NCBI RefSeq assembly: GCF_000733295.1
Contig: NZ_JPMI01000055.1
Location: 49,129 to 113,128, forward strand
Direction of reading: 5' to 3'
Origin: Archangium violaceum Cb vi76
Lineage (GTDB): Bacteria; Myxococcota; Myxococcia; Myxococcales; Myxococcaceae
Length of the DNA stretch: 64,000 nucleotides
Each line of letters starts with the position of its first letter. Positions within the stretch are counted from its first letter, which is position 1. The notes under the pieces were generated by a model. That model made no database searches, was not told the DNA's origin, and saw nothing but the letters and a program-made list of their open reading frames with translations. Made by a program: the position numbers and the translations under genes. This document shows, in pieces, positions 16,000 to 24,201 of this stretch.

Positions 16000-17117
16000 C
16001 GCGGCACCTCGAAGACGAGGGAGGTATCGAAACCTCCGAATCCGAGCGTCAGGCTCAAGCCGAACCGGGCCTGATGGTGGACCGGCTTGCCCACCGGAAG
16101 AGGACAGGGGAAGTCGGGGTCCGGCTGCTCCAGGCCGACGACGGGGGGAACCACGCCCTCACGCAGCCCGAGGATGAGCGCGATGGCCTCCAGCGCGCCG
16201 GTGGCACCCAGGCTGTGCCCGAAGGCCCCCTTGGTGGCGAACACGAGCGGGCACGCGCCCGTGCTGAAAACAGCCCGGAACGCCTCCGCCTCCGCCCGGT
16301 CGTTGAGCGGGGTCGCCGAGCCATGCGCGTTGATGAGCCCGATGTCCCCGGGAGTCAGCCCCGCGTCCGTGAGGGAGCGGGAGATGGCGAACCGTGCGCC
16401 GGCGGCGGACGGATCCGGAGACGTCATGCTCGCCGCGTCGTTGGCCGAGCCAGCGCCCCGGAAGACGGCGAACACCGGAGCCGAGCGGGCCCGGGCATGC
16501 GCCATGGACTCGAGCACGAGGAATCCCGCCCCCTCGCCGAGCAGCATGCCGTCATGGCCCTGGTCGAAGGCGCGCAGCCGCGTGGGAGACATGGTGGAGA
16601 GCGCCGAGTGCGCCAGCCGCTTGCTGTGGGCGAGCACGTCCACACCGCCGCAGACACACACCTCGGCGATACCGGAGCGGATGAGCTCCGCGCCCACGAG
16701 GATGGCATCCGCGCCCGAGGAGCAGGCGGTGGAGATGGCAATGGGCGGAGTGGTCGAGCCCACCGTGCGCGCGACCTCCTCCACCCAGGCGTGGAGCGGA
16801 CCCTCCCGCTCCTGCGCATCATCGAGATACGCGCCCAGGCTGGTTCCCAGCACCAGACGCGTCTTGTCACCACCCGTCGCCAGACCGGCCTCGGACAGGG
16901 CACGGCCCAGCGTCTCCACCGCCAGACGGCGCAGGCGGATCGCGGGGGCGTCCTCCGAGGGGCGGACCACCGCGGCCAGCCCGTTGCGCAGACGATGAGG
17001 AGATGGGACCTCGACGAAGCCGTGCTCACCGGCCAGCAGCCGGCGCCACACCTCGTCGAGCCCATTGCCGAGCGCCGTGCTCCACGCGGCGCCGGTCACG
17101 GCGACGGGCGCTACCAT
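15996..17117 (-). CDS. beta-ketoacyl-ACP synthase (FabF-type)
   Basis: Condensing enzyme of 373 aa that extends an acyl chain by decarboxylative condensation with malonyl-ACP. The complete catalytic set is present: nucleophilic Cys132 in ISTACSSGAD, His in INAHGSATPLND, Lys in FATKGAFG and His in GHSLGATGA. It is shorter than FabF (about 410 aa) at the N-terminus. The gene overlaps the dehydratase-like gene upstream by seven bases and the Cys-less ketosynthase-like gene downstream by four. With the operon's ACP it could build a short or unsaturated chain; no ketoreductase or malonyl-CoA transacylase is encoded nearby, so these must be borrowed. Confidence 0.93.
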   Translation of the reverse strand: MVAPVAVTGAAWSTALGNGLDEVWRRLLAGEHGFVEVPSPHRLRNGLAAVVRPSEDAPAIRLRRLAVETLGRALSEAGLATGGDKTRLVLGTSLGAYLDDAQEREGPLHAWVEEVARTVGSTTPPIAISTACSSGADAILVGAELIRSGIAEVCVCGGVDVLAHSKRLAHSALSTMSPTRLRAFDQGHDGMLLGEGAGFLVLESMAHARARSAPVFAVFRGAGSANDAASMTSPDPSAAGARFAISRSLTDAGLTPGDIGLINAHGSATPLNDRAEAEAFRAVFSTGACPLVFATKGAFGHSLGATGALEAIALILGLREGVVPPVVGLEQPDPDFPCPLPVGKPVHHQARFGLSLTLGFGGFDTSLVFEVPR

Positions 17118-17605
17118 AGAGGCGAACCCAGATCCGAGACCTTGGTGCGGACCAGACTGGCGCGGAACGCCGCCACGCGGTTGCCGTCCACCGTCATCTT
17201 GCCGGAGTACTGGAACATGTTGCCCACCAGGCGGTTGGCCGTGATGCGCAGCACGATCTGGTCTCCCGGCACGACGACCTTGAAGAAGCGCGAGTCCACC
17301 GAGCCAATCAACGTCAGCTCGTCCTCGGCCAGCATGGACGTGCTCATCTGGTAGAGGATGATGCCCGCCTGGGCATTGGCCTGCATGAGGTTGCTGCCCG
17401 GGTAGATGGCGCGCTCGGGGAAGTGGCCCGCGATGCAGTCCACGTTGCCCGAGATGGAGATGAGCGCCTCGAGGAACTTGCCGGGCTCATGGTCCGTGAT
17501 GCGATCCAGGAGGATCATCGGGTGGCGGTGCCGCAGCCACTGGCGCAAGGCGGTGAAGCCCAGGGGCTTGGGCTGACGGACTTCGTTCGCGGGCGCGGCG
17601 CTCAC
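17111..17605 (-). CDS. FabZ/FabA-like hotdog protein with Glu-to-Gln active site
   Basis: 3-hydroxyacyl-ACP dehydratase-like protein of 164 aa. The opening RHRHPMILLDRI and the block AGHFPERAIYPG match FabZ, giving the catalytic His61. Fourteen residues later, where FabZ has its catalytic Glu (usually EAxAQ), this protein has Gln75 (MQANAQAG). It may therefore be a slow or altered dehydratase, an isomerase, or only a structural partner. I place the start at the GTG at 17605, which forms a GTGA overlap with the stop of the thioesterase gene; an ATG at 17653 would give a longer overlap into that gene. The fold is clear; catalytic ability is uncertain. Confidence 0.85.
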   Translation of the reverse strand: MSAAPANEVRQPKPLGFTALRQWLRHRHPMILLDRITDHEPGKFLEALISISGNVDCIAGHFPERAIYPGSNLMQANAQAGIILYQMSTSMLAEDELTLIGSVDSRFFKVVVPGDQIVLRITANRLVGNMFQYSGKMTVDGNRVAAFRASLVRTKVSDLGSPLW

Positions 17606-18015
17606 GGGGACGGGGCCTGCTGCAGCGCGGCCTTCAGGTTTTCCGGGATGCATACGGGTGCTCCACTCTCATGGTTGACGACGGCCAGATCCAGACTGCC
17701 GGAGGCGAGCAACAGGGGCTCGGGCCCGGTGCCCTCGCGGTAGACCTTCACCACGACCTTGAGGCTCGCGGGCCCCACGTTCTCCAGGGCCGGGACGAGC
17801 AGCAGCCCGTCCCGGAAGCGCGCGGCGTTGCGGTAGGTGATGCGCAAATCCCGCACGCGCAGCTCGAGCCCTTGTGCCTCGAACACGCCGAGCCCGGCGC
17901 CCCGGTGCTCCAACTCATCCAGCGCCGCCGTCTCCATCAGCGAGGCGTAGCGGGAGAAGTGGACGACGCCGGCGGCATCGGTGTCGACGTGCTCGACGCG
18001 GTGACGCACCTCCAT
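17602..18015 (-). CDS. 4-hydroxybenzoyl-CoA thioesterase-family hydrolase
   Basis: Hotdog-fold acyl-thioesterase of 137 aa of the YbgC / 4-hydroxybenzoyl-CoA thioesterase type. The catalytic Asp lies in HVDTDAAGVVHFSRYASLMETA, the family signature. It would hydrolyse an acyl-CoA or acyl-ACP, making it the likely release enzyme of the operon, or an editing enzyme. Start and stop are interlocked with neighbours: its ATG overlaps the aminotransferase TAA by one base and its TGA overlaps the next gene's GTG. Confidence 0.9.
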   Translation of the reverse strand: MEVRHRVEHVDTDAAGVVHFSRYASLMETAALDELEHRGAGLGVFEAQGLELRVRDLRITYRNAARFRDGLLLVPALENVGPASLKVVVKVYREGTGPEPLLLASGSLDLAVVNHESGAPVCIPENLKAALQQAPSP

Positions 18016-19412
18016 TACGCGCCCCCCTCGGCGAACTTCCGGACGCCCTTCTGGATGCGCGCGACCAGCTCGCGCAGGTCATCCGCGCCCGCGATGAGGG
18101 GCGGAGCGATACGCATGGCGGGGAACGTGTAGCGCAGCCCGTGCGAGCGCTTGCCCGCGCCGGCCATGAACTCCACGAAGACGCCGGACTCGATGAGCCG
18201 GGTGCGCAGCTTCGTGAGGCCGCCCGCGGACTTATCGGTCAGCTCGATGCCGTTCATGTAGCCCAGGCCGCGGACCTCGCGGAACAGCTCGGGGAAGACA
18301 TCCACCACGTCCTGCTTCAGCCGGCCGCGCAGCTCCTCGCCCAGGGGACCGGCGCGCTCGATGAGCCGCTCCTCCACCAGGAACTTGAGGCCAGAGCGCA
18401 GCACCGCGCTGGTGAGGGGCCGCAGGTCCGACGTGGACACCGCGCCGCTGGAGCGGACGGACAGCTCGCGCCGGGCGATGACCATGGACGTGGAGACGAC
18501 CCCCATGCCGAGGCTCTTGCCGATGACGGTGATGTCGGTGGGGATGGGCCCCTGCTCGTCCGTCATGCCGAAGAACTGGCCCGTCTTGGCGAAGGTGAGC
18601 ACCTCGTCGGCCACGAGGAGCACCTCGTGCTCACGGCAGAGCGCGGCCAGCCGCCGCAGGTAGCCGGGAGGAGGCACGATGATGCCGCCATCACCCTGGA
18701 CGGGCTCGACAAAGACGGCGGACAGCTTGCTGCCGTTCTCCGCGAAGAAGCGCTCGAGGATCTCCGGCTCGGCGTACGGCAGGAAGGACACGTCCAGGCC
18801 GTAGGGAGCCTCGGTGCTCGGCGCGGGCAGGCCGATGCGGTAGTGACGGCGGTTGAGCAGGCTGAGCAGGCCACCGGTCCACCCGTGCCAGGCGCCCTCG
18901 AAGGCGAGGATGGTCCGCCGGCCCTCACGGCCCGCCTTCGGCGACAGCCGGCGCCGGTCGAAGCTGGTCTCCAGCACCAGCCGCAGCGCGAGCTCCAGGC
19001 CCTCGGAGCCGGAGTTGCGGCCGCTCGCGTGGTACTGGTCGCCCGGGAAGCGGTCCGCCCAGAGTCCACCCGGGCCGAACAGCTCCTCCAGCAACTGCAC
19101 GCGCGCCAGCGAGCCCAGCTCGTCCGTGACGTAGCCGGTGCTCTCCAGGCCTTCGCGCAGCGCCTGCTGCATGCGGGGGTGACCGGCGCCCAGACAGGCG
19201 CTGGCGTAACCGCCGCTCGCATCCATCACCTCCAGCACCAGACCCGCGTCCGGACCCTCGAGCGGCACCATGTGCTGCACGAGCCCGCGCGCCTGGAGAC
19301 AGGAGAACGGCAGCCGCCCACCGGCATAGTGGTCCATCTGCAGCGCCATGCCGGCGCGCAGCCGCTCCACGTCCTGCGGGCTCAGCTTCTCACCCACGGC
19401 GGGCACCTTCAT
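18015..19412 (-). CDS. class III PLP aminotransferase
   Basis: PLP enzyme of 465 aa of the ornithine / GABA / diaminobutyrate aminotransferase class. The PLP-binding Lys299 is in TVIGKSLGMG, the Asp that contacts the pyridine nitrogen in LLVADEVLTFAKTGQFFG, and substrate-side segments are AFEGAWHGWTGG and FVEPVQGDGGI. It would transfer an amino group to an aldehyde or keto group, for example to make an omega-amine or a beta-amino acyl unit on the pathway intermediate. It follows the ACP gene with a four-base ATGA overlap, so an ACP-bound substrate is plausible. The exact substrate cannot be read from sequence. Confidence 0.93.
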   Translation of the reverse strand: MKVPAVGEKLSPQDVERLRAGMALQMDHYAGGRLPFSCLQARGLVQHMVPLEGPDAGLVLEVMDASGGYASACLGAGHPRMQQALREGLESTGYVTDELGSLARVQLLEELFGPGGLWADRFPGDQYHASGRNSGSEGLELALRLVLETSFDRRRLSPKAGREGRRTILAFEGAWHGWTGGLLSLLNRRHYRIGLPAPSTEAPYGLDVSFLPYAEPEILERFFAENGSKLSAVFVEPVQGDGGIIVPPPGYLRRLAALCREHEVLLVADEVLTFAKTGQFFGMTDEQGPIPTDITVIGKSLGMGVVSTSMVIARRELSVRSSGAVSTSDLRPLTSAVLRSGLKFLVEERLIERAGPLGEELRGRLKQDVVDVFPELFREVRGLGYMNGIELTDKSAGGLTKLRTRLIESGVFVEFMAGAGKRSHGLRYTFPAMRIAPPLIAGADDLRELVARIQKGVRKFAEGGA

Positions 19413-19678
19413 TTCGCGACCCCCTGCGCCGTCTGGAGGTTCGAGATGAGCGACGCGAGCTGGTTGACGGTCCGGAAGCTGTCCGCGTTGAAGTCCTCAT
19501 CGGAGATGCGGATCTTGAACTGGTCCTCGCAGATGACGCGCAGCTCGAGGAAACCCACCGAGTCCAGGCCGATGACGGACTGCAGACCATCATCCAGGCC
19601 GATCTGATCCTCGGGAAGCTCCACGAAGAGGTTGGTGACCAGGATCTTCTTGATGCTCGATGTCAGCGCTTCGTTCAT
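19409..19678 (-). CDS. acyl carrier protein
   Basis: Stand-alone acyl carrier protein of 89 aa. The phosphopantetheine attachment Ser40 is in GLDSVGFLEL, surrounded by an acidic helix (LPEDQIGLDDGLQ) as in fatty-acid ACPs. It carries the growing chain for the ketosynthase and the other enzymes of the operon, and could also donate to the alpha-oxoamine synthase. The position in the middle of the operon, overlapping the aminotransferase gene, argues for a dedicated pathway carrier rather than the housekeeping ACP. Confidence 0.95.
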   Translation of the reverse strand: MNEALTSSIKKILVTNLFVELPEDQIGLDDGLQSVIGLDSVGFLELRVICEDQFKIRISDEDFNADSFRTVNQLASLISNLQTAQGVAK

Positions 19679-19703
19679 GGTGTGCGAATCCTCGCTTGGG
19701 GAG

Positions 19704-20162
19704 TTACCGGCTCACGCACCCGAGGGTGCCCTTCGTCACGCGCAACAGCTCCTGGGGCCGGATCCGGAGCAACAGCTCGGGACGGCCGCCACCGCCGTAC
19801 CCCTCGGGGTACTGGAGCACCGCCTCATCGAGGATGACGCGGAGGGGCTTGGGGTAACCCAGTGGCGGAGTGCCGCCGGGAGGATACCCCGTTTCCTGGA
19901 GGGCGAGCTCCTCGCTGGCGAACGCCACCTTGGCGCACCCCGCCACGCGGGCCACGGCCTTGAAGTCCACGCGCTTGTCGCCCGGCAGTACGGCCACCAG
20001 CACCTCGCCCGTGTCCGCGCGGAGCACCAGCGACTTGAAGATGCCGCCCACCGGAATGCCGAGCTGCTGCGCCGCGGCATCCGCCGTCTTCATGGGAACC
20101 TGGAGCTCGATGAGCTGCGCGTCCACGCCCTCGCGCGCCAGGAAGTCTTTCAAATCAACCAT
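19704..20162 (-). CDS. YbaK/ProX-type aminoacyl deacylase-like protein
   Basis: Protein of 152 aa of the YbaK / INS-domain family, whose known members hydrolyse mischarged aminoacyl-tRNAs. Seen: KTADAAAQQLGIPVGGIFKSLV near the start, VLPGDKRVDFKAVAR, and the central YPPGGTPPLGY glycine motif that lines the pocket. The Lys in FKSLV matches the conserved family Lys. In a biosynthetic operon it may protect translation from a non-proteinogenic amino acid made by the pathway, or act on an aminoacyl-ACP; both are inference. It overlaps the upstream reductase gene by eight bases. Confidence 0.87.
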   Translation of the reverse strand: MVDLKDFLAREGVDAQLIELQVPMKTADAAAQQLGIPVGGIFKSLVLRADTGEVLVAVLPGDKRVDFKAVARVAGCAKVAFASEELALQETGYPPGGTPPLGYPKPLRVILDEAVLQYPEGYGGGGRPELLLRIRPQELLRVTKGTLGCVSR

Positions 20163-21135
20163 GGCTCAGAACGATCTTCCCGATGTTGCGGTTGGCTTCC
20201 ATCTCCGCCTGGGCCTCCGAGAACCGCTCCAGCGGATACTCCGCGTGAACCACGGGACGCAGCTGCCCCCGGTCGAGCACCTCCAGCCAACGCCGGCGGA
20301 AGTGCGCGTTCACCTGGCGCTTCTCGTTCATCGGCCGCAGCCGCAGCGACGAGCCCTTGATCTGCAACCGGCGCTGCACGACCCGCAGCAGGTCCAACCC
20401 GGCCGACATTCCGTCCAGCAGCCCCACCACCACGAGGCAGCCCTCGTGCTTGAGCAGGGACAGGTTTCGCTCCAGGTACGCGCCCCCGATGAAGTCCATC
20501 ACCAGCTCGACGCCCTCGCCGCCGGTCAGCCGCATCACCTCGCGCGCGAAGTCCTGCTCCTTGTAGAGGATGGCCTCATCCGCCCCGATGGCGCGCAGGG
20601 CCTCCACCTTCTTCTGGGAGCCCACGGTGCAGTACGCGGTGGCCCCGATGTGTTTGATCATCTGCACCATGGTGGTGCCGATGCTGCTGGCGCCCGCGTG
20701 GACGAGCACCGTGTGTCCGGGCTGGAGCCCACCCAGGGTGAACAGCGTCTCGTTGGCCGTCAGGAAGGACTCCGAGGTGGCCGCGGCCTCGCGGAAGCCG
20801 AAGGACCCGGGGACGGGGTTGGCCATGCCCTGGTCGAGCAGGCAGTAGTCGGCGAACGCGCCGCCCTCCACCACGCCGTAGACGCGCTGTCCCCGGACGA
20901 AGCCCTTCACGTTCTCCCCCCAGTCCTCCACCGTGCCGGCGATCTCCACGCCGGGGATGGCCGACTGGCCCTCGGGCACCTTGTAGATGCCCTGGCGCTG
21001 GAGGATGTCCGCGCGGTTGAGCGCACTGGCGTGCACCTTCACCAACAGCAGGTCGCCCGTGGCCACCGGCTTGGGGACCTCGCGCAGCTTCACCACCTCG
21101 GGCCCGCCAGGGCCCTCGTAGACAATGGCTCGCAT
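20155..21135 (-). CDS. zinc-independent MDR oxidoreductase (quinone reductase / PIG3 type)
   Basis: NAD(P)H-dependent medium-chain reductase of 326 aa, quinone-oxidoreductase branch. Key parts are HASALNRADILQRQGIY, PGVEIAGTVEDWG, the Rossmann loop VLVHAGASSIGTTMVQ and ELVMDFIGGAYLERN; catalytic-zinc ligands of alcohol dehydrogenases are missing. It probably reduces an enone or enoyl thioester in the pathway, doing the job of an enoyl reductase. Its start lies five bases after the MaoC stop. Confidence 0.93.
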   Translation of the reverse strand: MRAIVYEGPGGPEVVKLREVPKPVATGDLLLVKVHASALNRADILQRQGIYKVPEGQSAIPGVEIAGTVEDWGENVKGFVRGQRVYGVVEGGAFADYCLLDQGMANPVPGSFGFREAAATSESFLTANETLFTLGGLQPGHTVLVHAGASSIGTTMVQMIKHIGATAYCTVGSQKKVEALRAIGADEAILYKEQDFAREVMRLTGGEGVELVMDFIGGAYLERNLSLLKHEGCLVVVGLLDGMSAGLDLLRVVQRRLQIKGSSLRLRPMNEKRQVNAHFRRRWLEVLDRGQLRPVVHAEYPLERFSEAQAEMEANRNIGKIVLSHG

Positions 21136-21140
21136 GGTGC

Positions 21141-21671
21141 TCAGTACCCCGCCTTTTCCTCGACACCCTTCTCGCGGGTTGGCACGAGGAAGCTGCGCTC
21201 GAACGAGAGGAACTTCTCACCCGTCGACTTGAGGCCCACCGTCTCGCAGGTGATGATCCCCTCGCCCGGGCGCTTCTCGGAGAGCCGCTTCGCCAGGATG
21301 CGGCTCTCCGCGTAGAGGGTGTCCCCCGCGAAGACGGGATGCGTGAGGCGGATTTTATCCCAACCGAGGTTGGCCACGGCCCGGCCGCTCGTGCTGCGCA
21401 CGCTCATGCCGCACACGATGCTGAACGTCACCAGCGAGGAGATGAGGGGCTTGCCCCACTGCGTCTCCTCGCAATACGCCGCGTCGATGTGGAGCGGTGA
21501 CGGGTTCATGCTCAGCAGGTTGAAGAGGAGGTTGTCGGCCTCCGTCACCGTCCGGCCAGGACGGTGCTCGAAGACATCCCCCACGGTGAAGTCATCGAAG
21601 TAGAAGCCAATGACCTCCCGGTACCGCTGCGGTCCGACCTGCTTGTATCCCGTGATGCCGGTGCCATCCAT
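21141..21671 (-). CDS. MaoC-like hydratase/dehydratase
   Basis: Hotdog hydratase of 176 aa of the MaoC group, closest in look to mesaconyl-/itaconyl-CoA hydratases. The hydratase signature is GRTVTEADNLLFNLLSMNP with the catalytic Asp, followed by HIDAAYCEETQWGKPLISS (catalytic His) and LTHPVFAGDTLYAES. Proteins of this type often pair with CitE-like lyases, and such a lyase is encoded two genes upstream in the same operon. Likely reaction: reversible addition of water to an alpha,beta-unsaturated CoA or ACP thioester. Confidence 0.88.
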   Translation of the reverse strand: MDGTGITGYKQVGPQRYREVIGFYFDDFTVGDVFEHRPGRTVTEADNLLFNLLSMNPSPLHIDAAYCEETQWGKPLISSLVTFSIVCGMSVRSTSGRAVANLGWDKIRLTHPVFAGDTLYAESRILAKRLSEKRPGEGIITCETVGLKSTGEKFLSFERSFLVPTREKGVEEKAGY

Positions 21672-21704
21672 GAGGGCTCGTCCTCGCGCCGCCGAGGGCG
21701 GTGA

Positions 21705-22937
21705 TCAGAAGTTGGCGACGATGTCCTTGACCGTGGCGCAGAAGGCGCGGACCTGCTCCAGCTCCATGTCGGCGCGCAGCATGAGGCGCACGCCCGCCTC
21801 GCCCTTGGCGACGATGGGGAAGAACACCGCCGAGCAGTAGTAGCCCCGCTTGTACAACTCCTTGGACAGCTTGACGGCCTTCTCCTCCTCGCCCACCTGG
21901 AGCAGGCGCACGGGCATGCCATTGCCGGCCTGCTTCGTGGGGAACTCCTTGTCGAAGCACTCGATGTTGCGTTGCAGCTTCTCCTGGAGCTGCCCCAGCT
22001 CGGGCGAGCGGTGCAGCGCGATGCTCGCCAGCGAGGCGCCGATGGAGGGAATCTGCATGTTCTGCGACCAGGCCAGCGGACCGCCGTTGCGGTTGACGAA
22101 GTCGAAGATCTTGTCGCTGCCCAGCATGGCCACGCCACCGGACGCACCGAACGCCTTGGCCAGCGAGGCGACGATGAGCGTCAGCGGGTTCATCTTGATG
22201 CGCGAGCGCACGTAGCCCTCACCGTTCTTGCCGGTGATGGACAGCGAGTGCGAGTCGTCGAAGTAGAGGAAGAGCCCGTAGCGCTCCTGGAGCTGGAGCA
22301 GCCCCTCGAGCGCGGTGAGTCCTCCCATGGAGTAGGCGCCATCGGCCACGTAGGCCACGCGCGGGTACTTCTTGCAGACGTCCTCCAGGAAGTTGAGATC
22401 GTTGTGGGGGCTCGTCAGCACCAGGCTCTCATCGCCGCAGATGGGCTTGATGTAGGCCATGGAGAAGTGACAGAAGCGGTCGAACACCATGACGCGCGGC
22501 TTGCCATCCTCGGTGAGGTGGCCCGAGGCGATCAGCGGCAGGATGCCGGCGGACAGCGCGCTGCACGTGGCGCCGAGCACCGCCGGGCCGCCGTAGAGCG
22601 AGCTCAGCTCCTCCTCCAGGCGCACCAGCAGGTTCGGCCGGATGCGCACGGTGGACAGGGACAGGCTGGTGGTGCCGCACTCCTTCAGCGCGTCGATGGC
22701 GCCCTGGAGGATCTTCGGGTGGTGGTTGAGCCCGAGGTACGAGCACGAGCACAGCACCATGAACTCATGGTTGTGCTGCCGGTCGATGAGCCGGTTGTTG
22801 GAGTCGAAGTCCACCTTGATGCCGATGAGCCCGTCCTCGGCGGCGCGCAACCAACCGCGGTCGCCCAGGGCGATCATCTTCTCGTTGTTGCGGTACTGCC
22901 GGGGGCCCAGGACATTCTGGGCAGTGCTCGACTCCAT
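21705..22937 (-). CDS. alpha-oxoamine synthase (class II PLP)
   Basis: PLP enzyme of 410 aa in the AONS / KBL / serine palmitoyltransferase / CqsA family, which condenses an acyl thioester with an amino acid and loses CO2 to give an alpha-amino ketone. Seen: FMVLCSCSYLGLNHHPKI, the TSLSLSTVRIRPNLLVRLEEEL segment (substrate side), LYFDDSHSLSITGKNGEG (PLP Asp and His) and the PLP Lys261 in VASLAKAFGASGG. Start chosen at ATG 22937 with AGAGGAG six bases upstream; an in-frame ATG at 22952 is possible. With the co-encoded ACP, acyl-ACP plus an amino acid is the natural substrate pair. It could supply an aminoketone head group or a heterocycle precursor. Confidence 0.93.
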   Translation of the reverse strand: MESSTAQNVLGPRQYRNNEKMIALGDRGWLRAAEDGLIGIKVDFDSNNRLIDRQHNHEFMVLCSCSYLGLNHHPKILQGAIDALKECGTTSLSLSTVRIRPNLLVRLEEELSSLYGGPAVLGATCSALSAGILPLIASGHLTEDGKPRVMVFDRFCHFSMAYIKPICGDESLVLTSPHNDLNFLEDVCKKYPRVAYVADGAYSMGGLTALEGLLQLQERYGLFLYFDDSHSLSITGKNGEGYVRSRIKMNPLTLIVASLAKAFGASGGVAMLGSDKIFDFVNRNGGPLAWSQNMQIPSIGASLASIALHRSPELGQLQEKLQRNIECFDKEFPTKQAGNGMPVRLLQVGEEEKAVKLSKELYKRGYYCSAVFFPIVAKGEAGVRLMLRADMELEQVRAFCATVKDIVANF

Positions 22938-22995
22938 GGAGACTCCTCTCACGGGTTGGCTGACGTAGGTGTGGTGCTGCCAGGGTGCGCGGGGC

Positions 22996-23844
22996 TCAGC
23001 CCTCGCGATTGCCGAACTCCTCGAGCATCCGCCGGGCGGCCTCGATGAACGGGGTCCCCATCATGGTCCCATCCACGACGGCGATGTTGAAGTCCTTGGC
23101 CTGGCTCTCGGCGAGGATCTTCCGGGCCTTCGCCAGCATGCGCTCGTCCGGGGAGAAACCGGGCTGGATGATCTCAATCTGCCCCGGGTGGATGGCCACC
23201 TTGCCGCTGAAGCCCATGTTCCTGGCGAGCGAGACCTCGCGGCGCAGCTCCTCCACGTTGGGGATGTCGAAGAACGGCGAGTCGATGACGTGCAGGTTGG
23301 CGGCACGCGCGGCGGTGACGAGCCGCGCACGCGCGTAATACAGGGGCTCCCAGGCCAGGGACGCTCCGATGTTGAAGGAGAAGTCCGCCGAGCCGAAGAC
23401 GAAGCCCTTGAGCCGCGGCGTGGCGCGGGAGATGGCGTCGACGTTCTCGATGCCGCGGGCGGTCTCCACCAGCGCGAGCAGGTCCACCTGGGCACACTCG
23501 GGGCCGAGCACCTGCTCGACGATCTCCAGGTCCCGCGGAGACTCCGTCTTGGGCAGCATGATGACATCCGGCTTGGAGGCGTAGTCGCGGATGGCGAGCA
23601 GGTCGCGCATGCCCTCGGGCTTGGTGATGGAGTTGATGCGGATGGCCCGGCGGCCGGACGCGGTGCGCGGCGCGGTGAAGAAGGCCTCCGCCTTGCTCCG
23701 CGCGGCGTCCTTGAAGGGCGCGGCCACCGAGTCCTCCAGATCCACCAGGGACATGTCTGCACCGGACTGCTGCCCCCGGGCGAACCGCTCGACCGCCAGC
23801 GCCGGAGTGAACAGGATGGAGCGGCAATACGTGGTGAATCTCAT
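22996..23844 (-). CDS. CitE/HpcH-HpaI-type CoA-ester lyase
   Basis: TIM-barrel lyase of 282 aa, first gene of the operon. CitE-family landmarks: RSILFTPA with the CoA-binding Arg, LVDLEDSVA, ALVETARGIEN (metal Glu), FGSADFSFNIGA (metal Asp) and KVAIHPGQIEII. Relatives cleave or form citramalyl-, malyl- or methylmalyl-CoA. Paired with the MaoC hydratase it could interconvert a C4-C5 dicarboxylyl thioester, for example to make or break down a branched starter unit. The ATG has GGAGG six bases upstream, and the divergent intergenic region before it should hold the operon promoter. Confidence 0.92.
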   Translation of the reverse strand: MRFTTYCRSILFTPALAVERFARGQQSGADMSLVDLEDSVAAPFKDAARSKAEAFFTAPRTASGRRAIRINSITKPEGMRDLLAIRDYASKPDVIMLPKTESPRDLEIVEQVLGPECAQVDLLALVETARGIENVDAISRATPRLKGFVFGSADFSFNIGASLAWEPLYYARARLVTAARAANLHVIDSPFFDIPNVEELRREVSLARNMGFSGKVAIHPGQIEIIQPGFSPDERMLAKARKILAESQAKDFNIAVVDGTMMGTPFIEAARRMLEEFGNREG

Positions 23845-24101
23845 GGCTGCCTCCGAGGGTGAGAGGACTGCCCTCCGCCTTGCCCGCCCCCAGGGCAGGA
23901 GCCGCCGGAGAATACGCGGTGCGGTGGTTACCGGGCATTCGTTGAATTGCCGACTATCTGGCTACCCTTCATTTCGCGCGGCGTCAAGGACACCCAAAGC
24001 CCCATTCAGGCGCGTCCACCCCGTGACGTATTGATATAATTTTACACTTCGGCTCCCCTCTCTCAAGAGGGCGCGGCCCCCCGCAACCGACACTCAACGC
24101 A

Positions 24102-24132
24102 TTGACCTGCCCCGAGGCAGGTGTGGTATATG
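24102..24132 (+). promoter_or_regulatory. putative promoter overlapped by a palindrome
   Basis: TTGACC at 24102 and TATATG at 24127 resemble -35 and -10 boxes with 19 bases between (slightly long). A perfect 7-bp inverted repeat ACCTGCC-CCGA-GGCAGGT (24105-24122) overlaps the -35 box and spacer, where a repressor would bind. It would give a leader of nearly 300 bases before the gene at 24429. Assigned by eye only. Confidence 0.4.
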
Positions 24133-24201
24133 CCGCCGCGCCAGAAACAAGCATCAGCGCATCACGCGGAGGCAACGGCACGCGGCGCTGCTTCGACAGA
24201 C

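Noticed and set aside
17605..17653. Longer N-terminus of the FabZ-like protein from ATG 17653
   Set aside because: It would overlap the thioesterase gene by over 50 bases, and the added residues do not match the family; the GTGA overlap start is more consistent with the other junctions in the operon.
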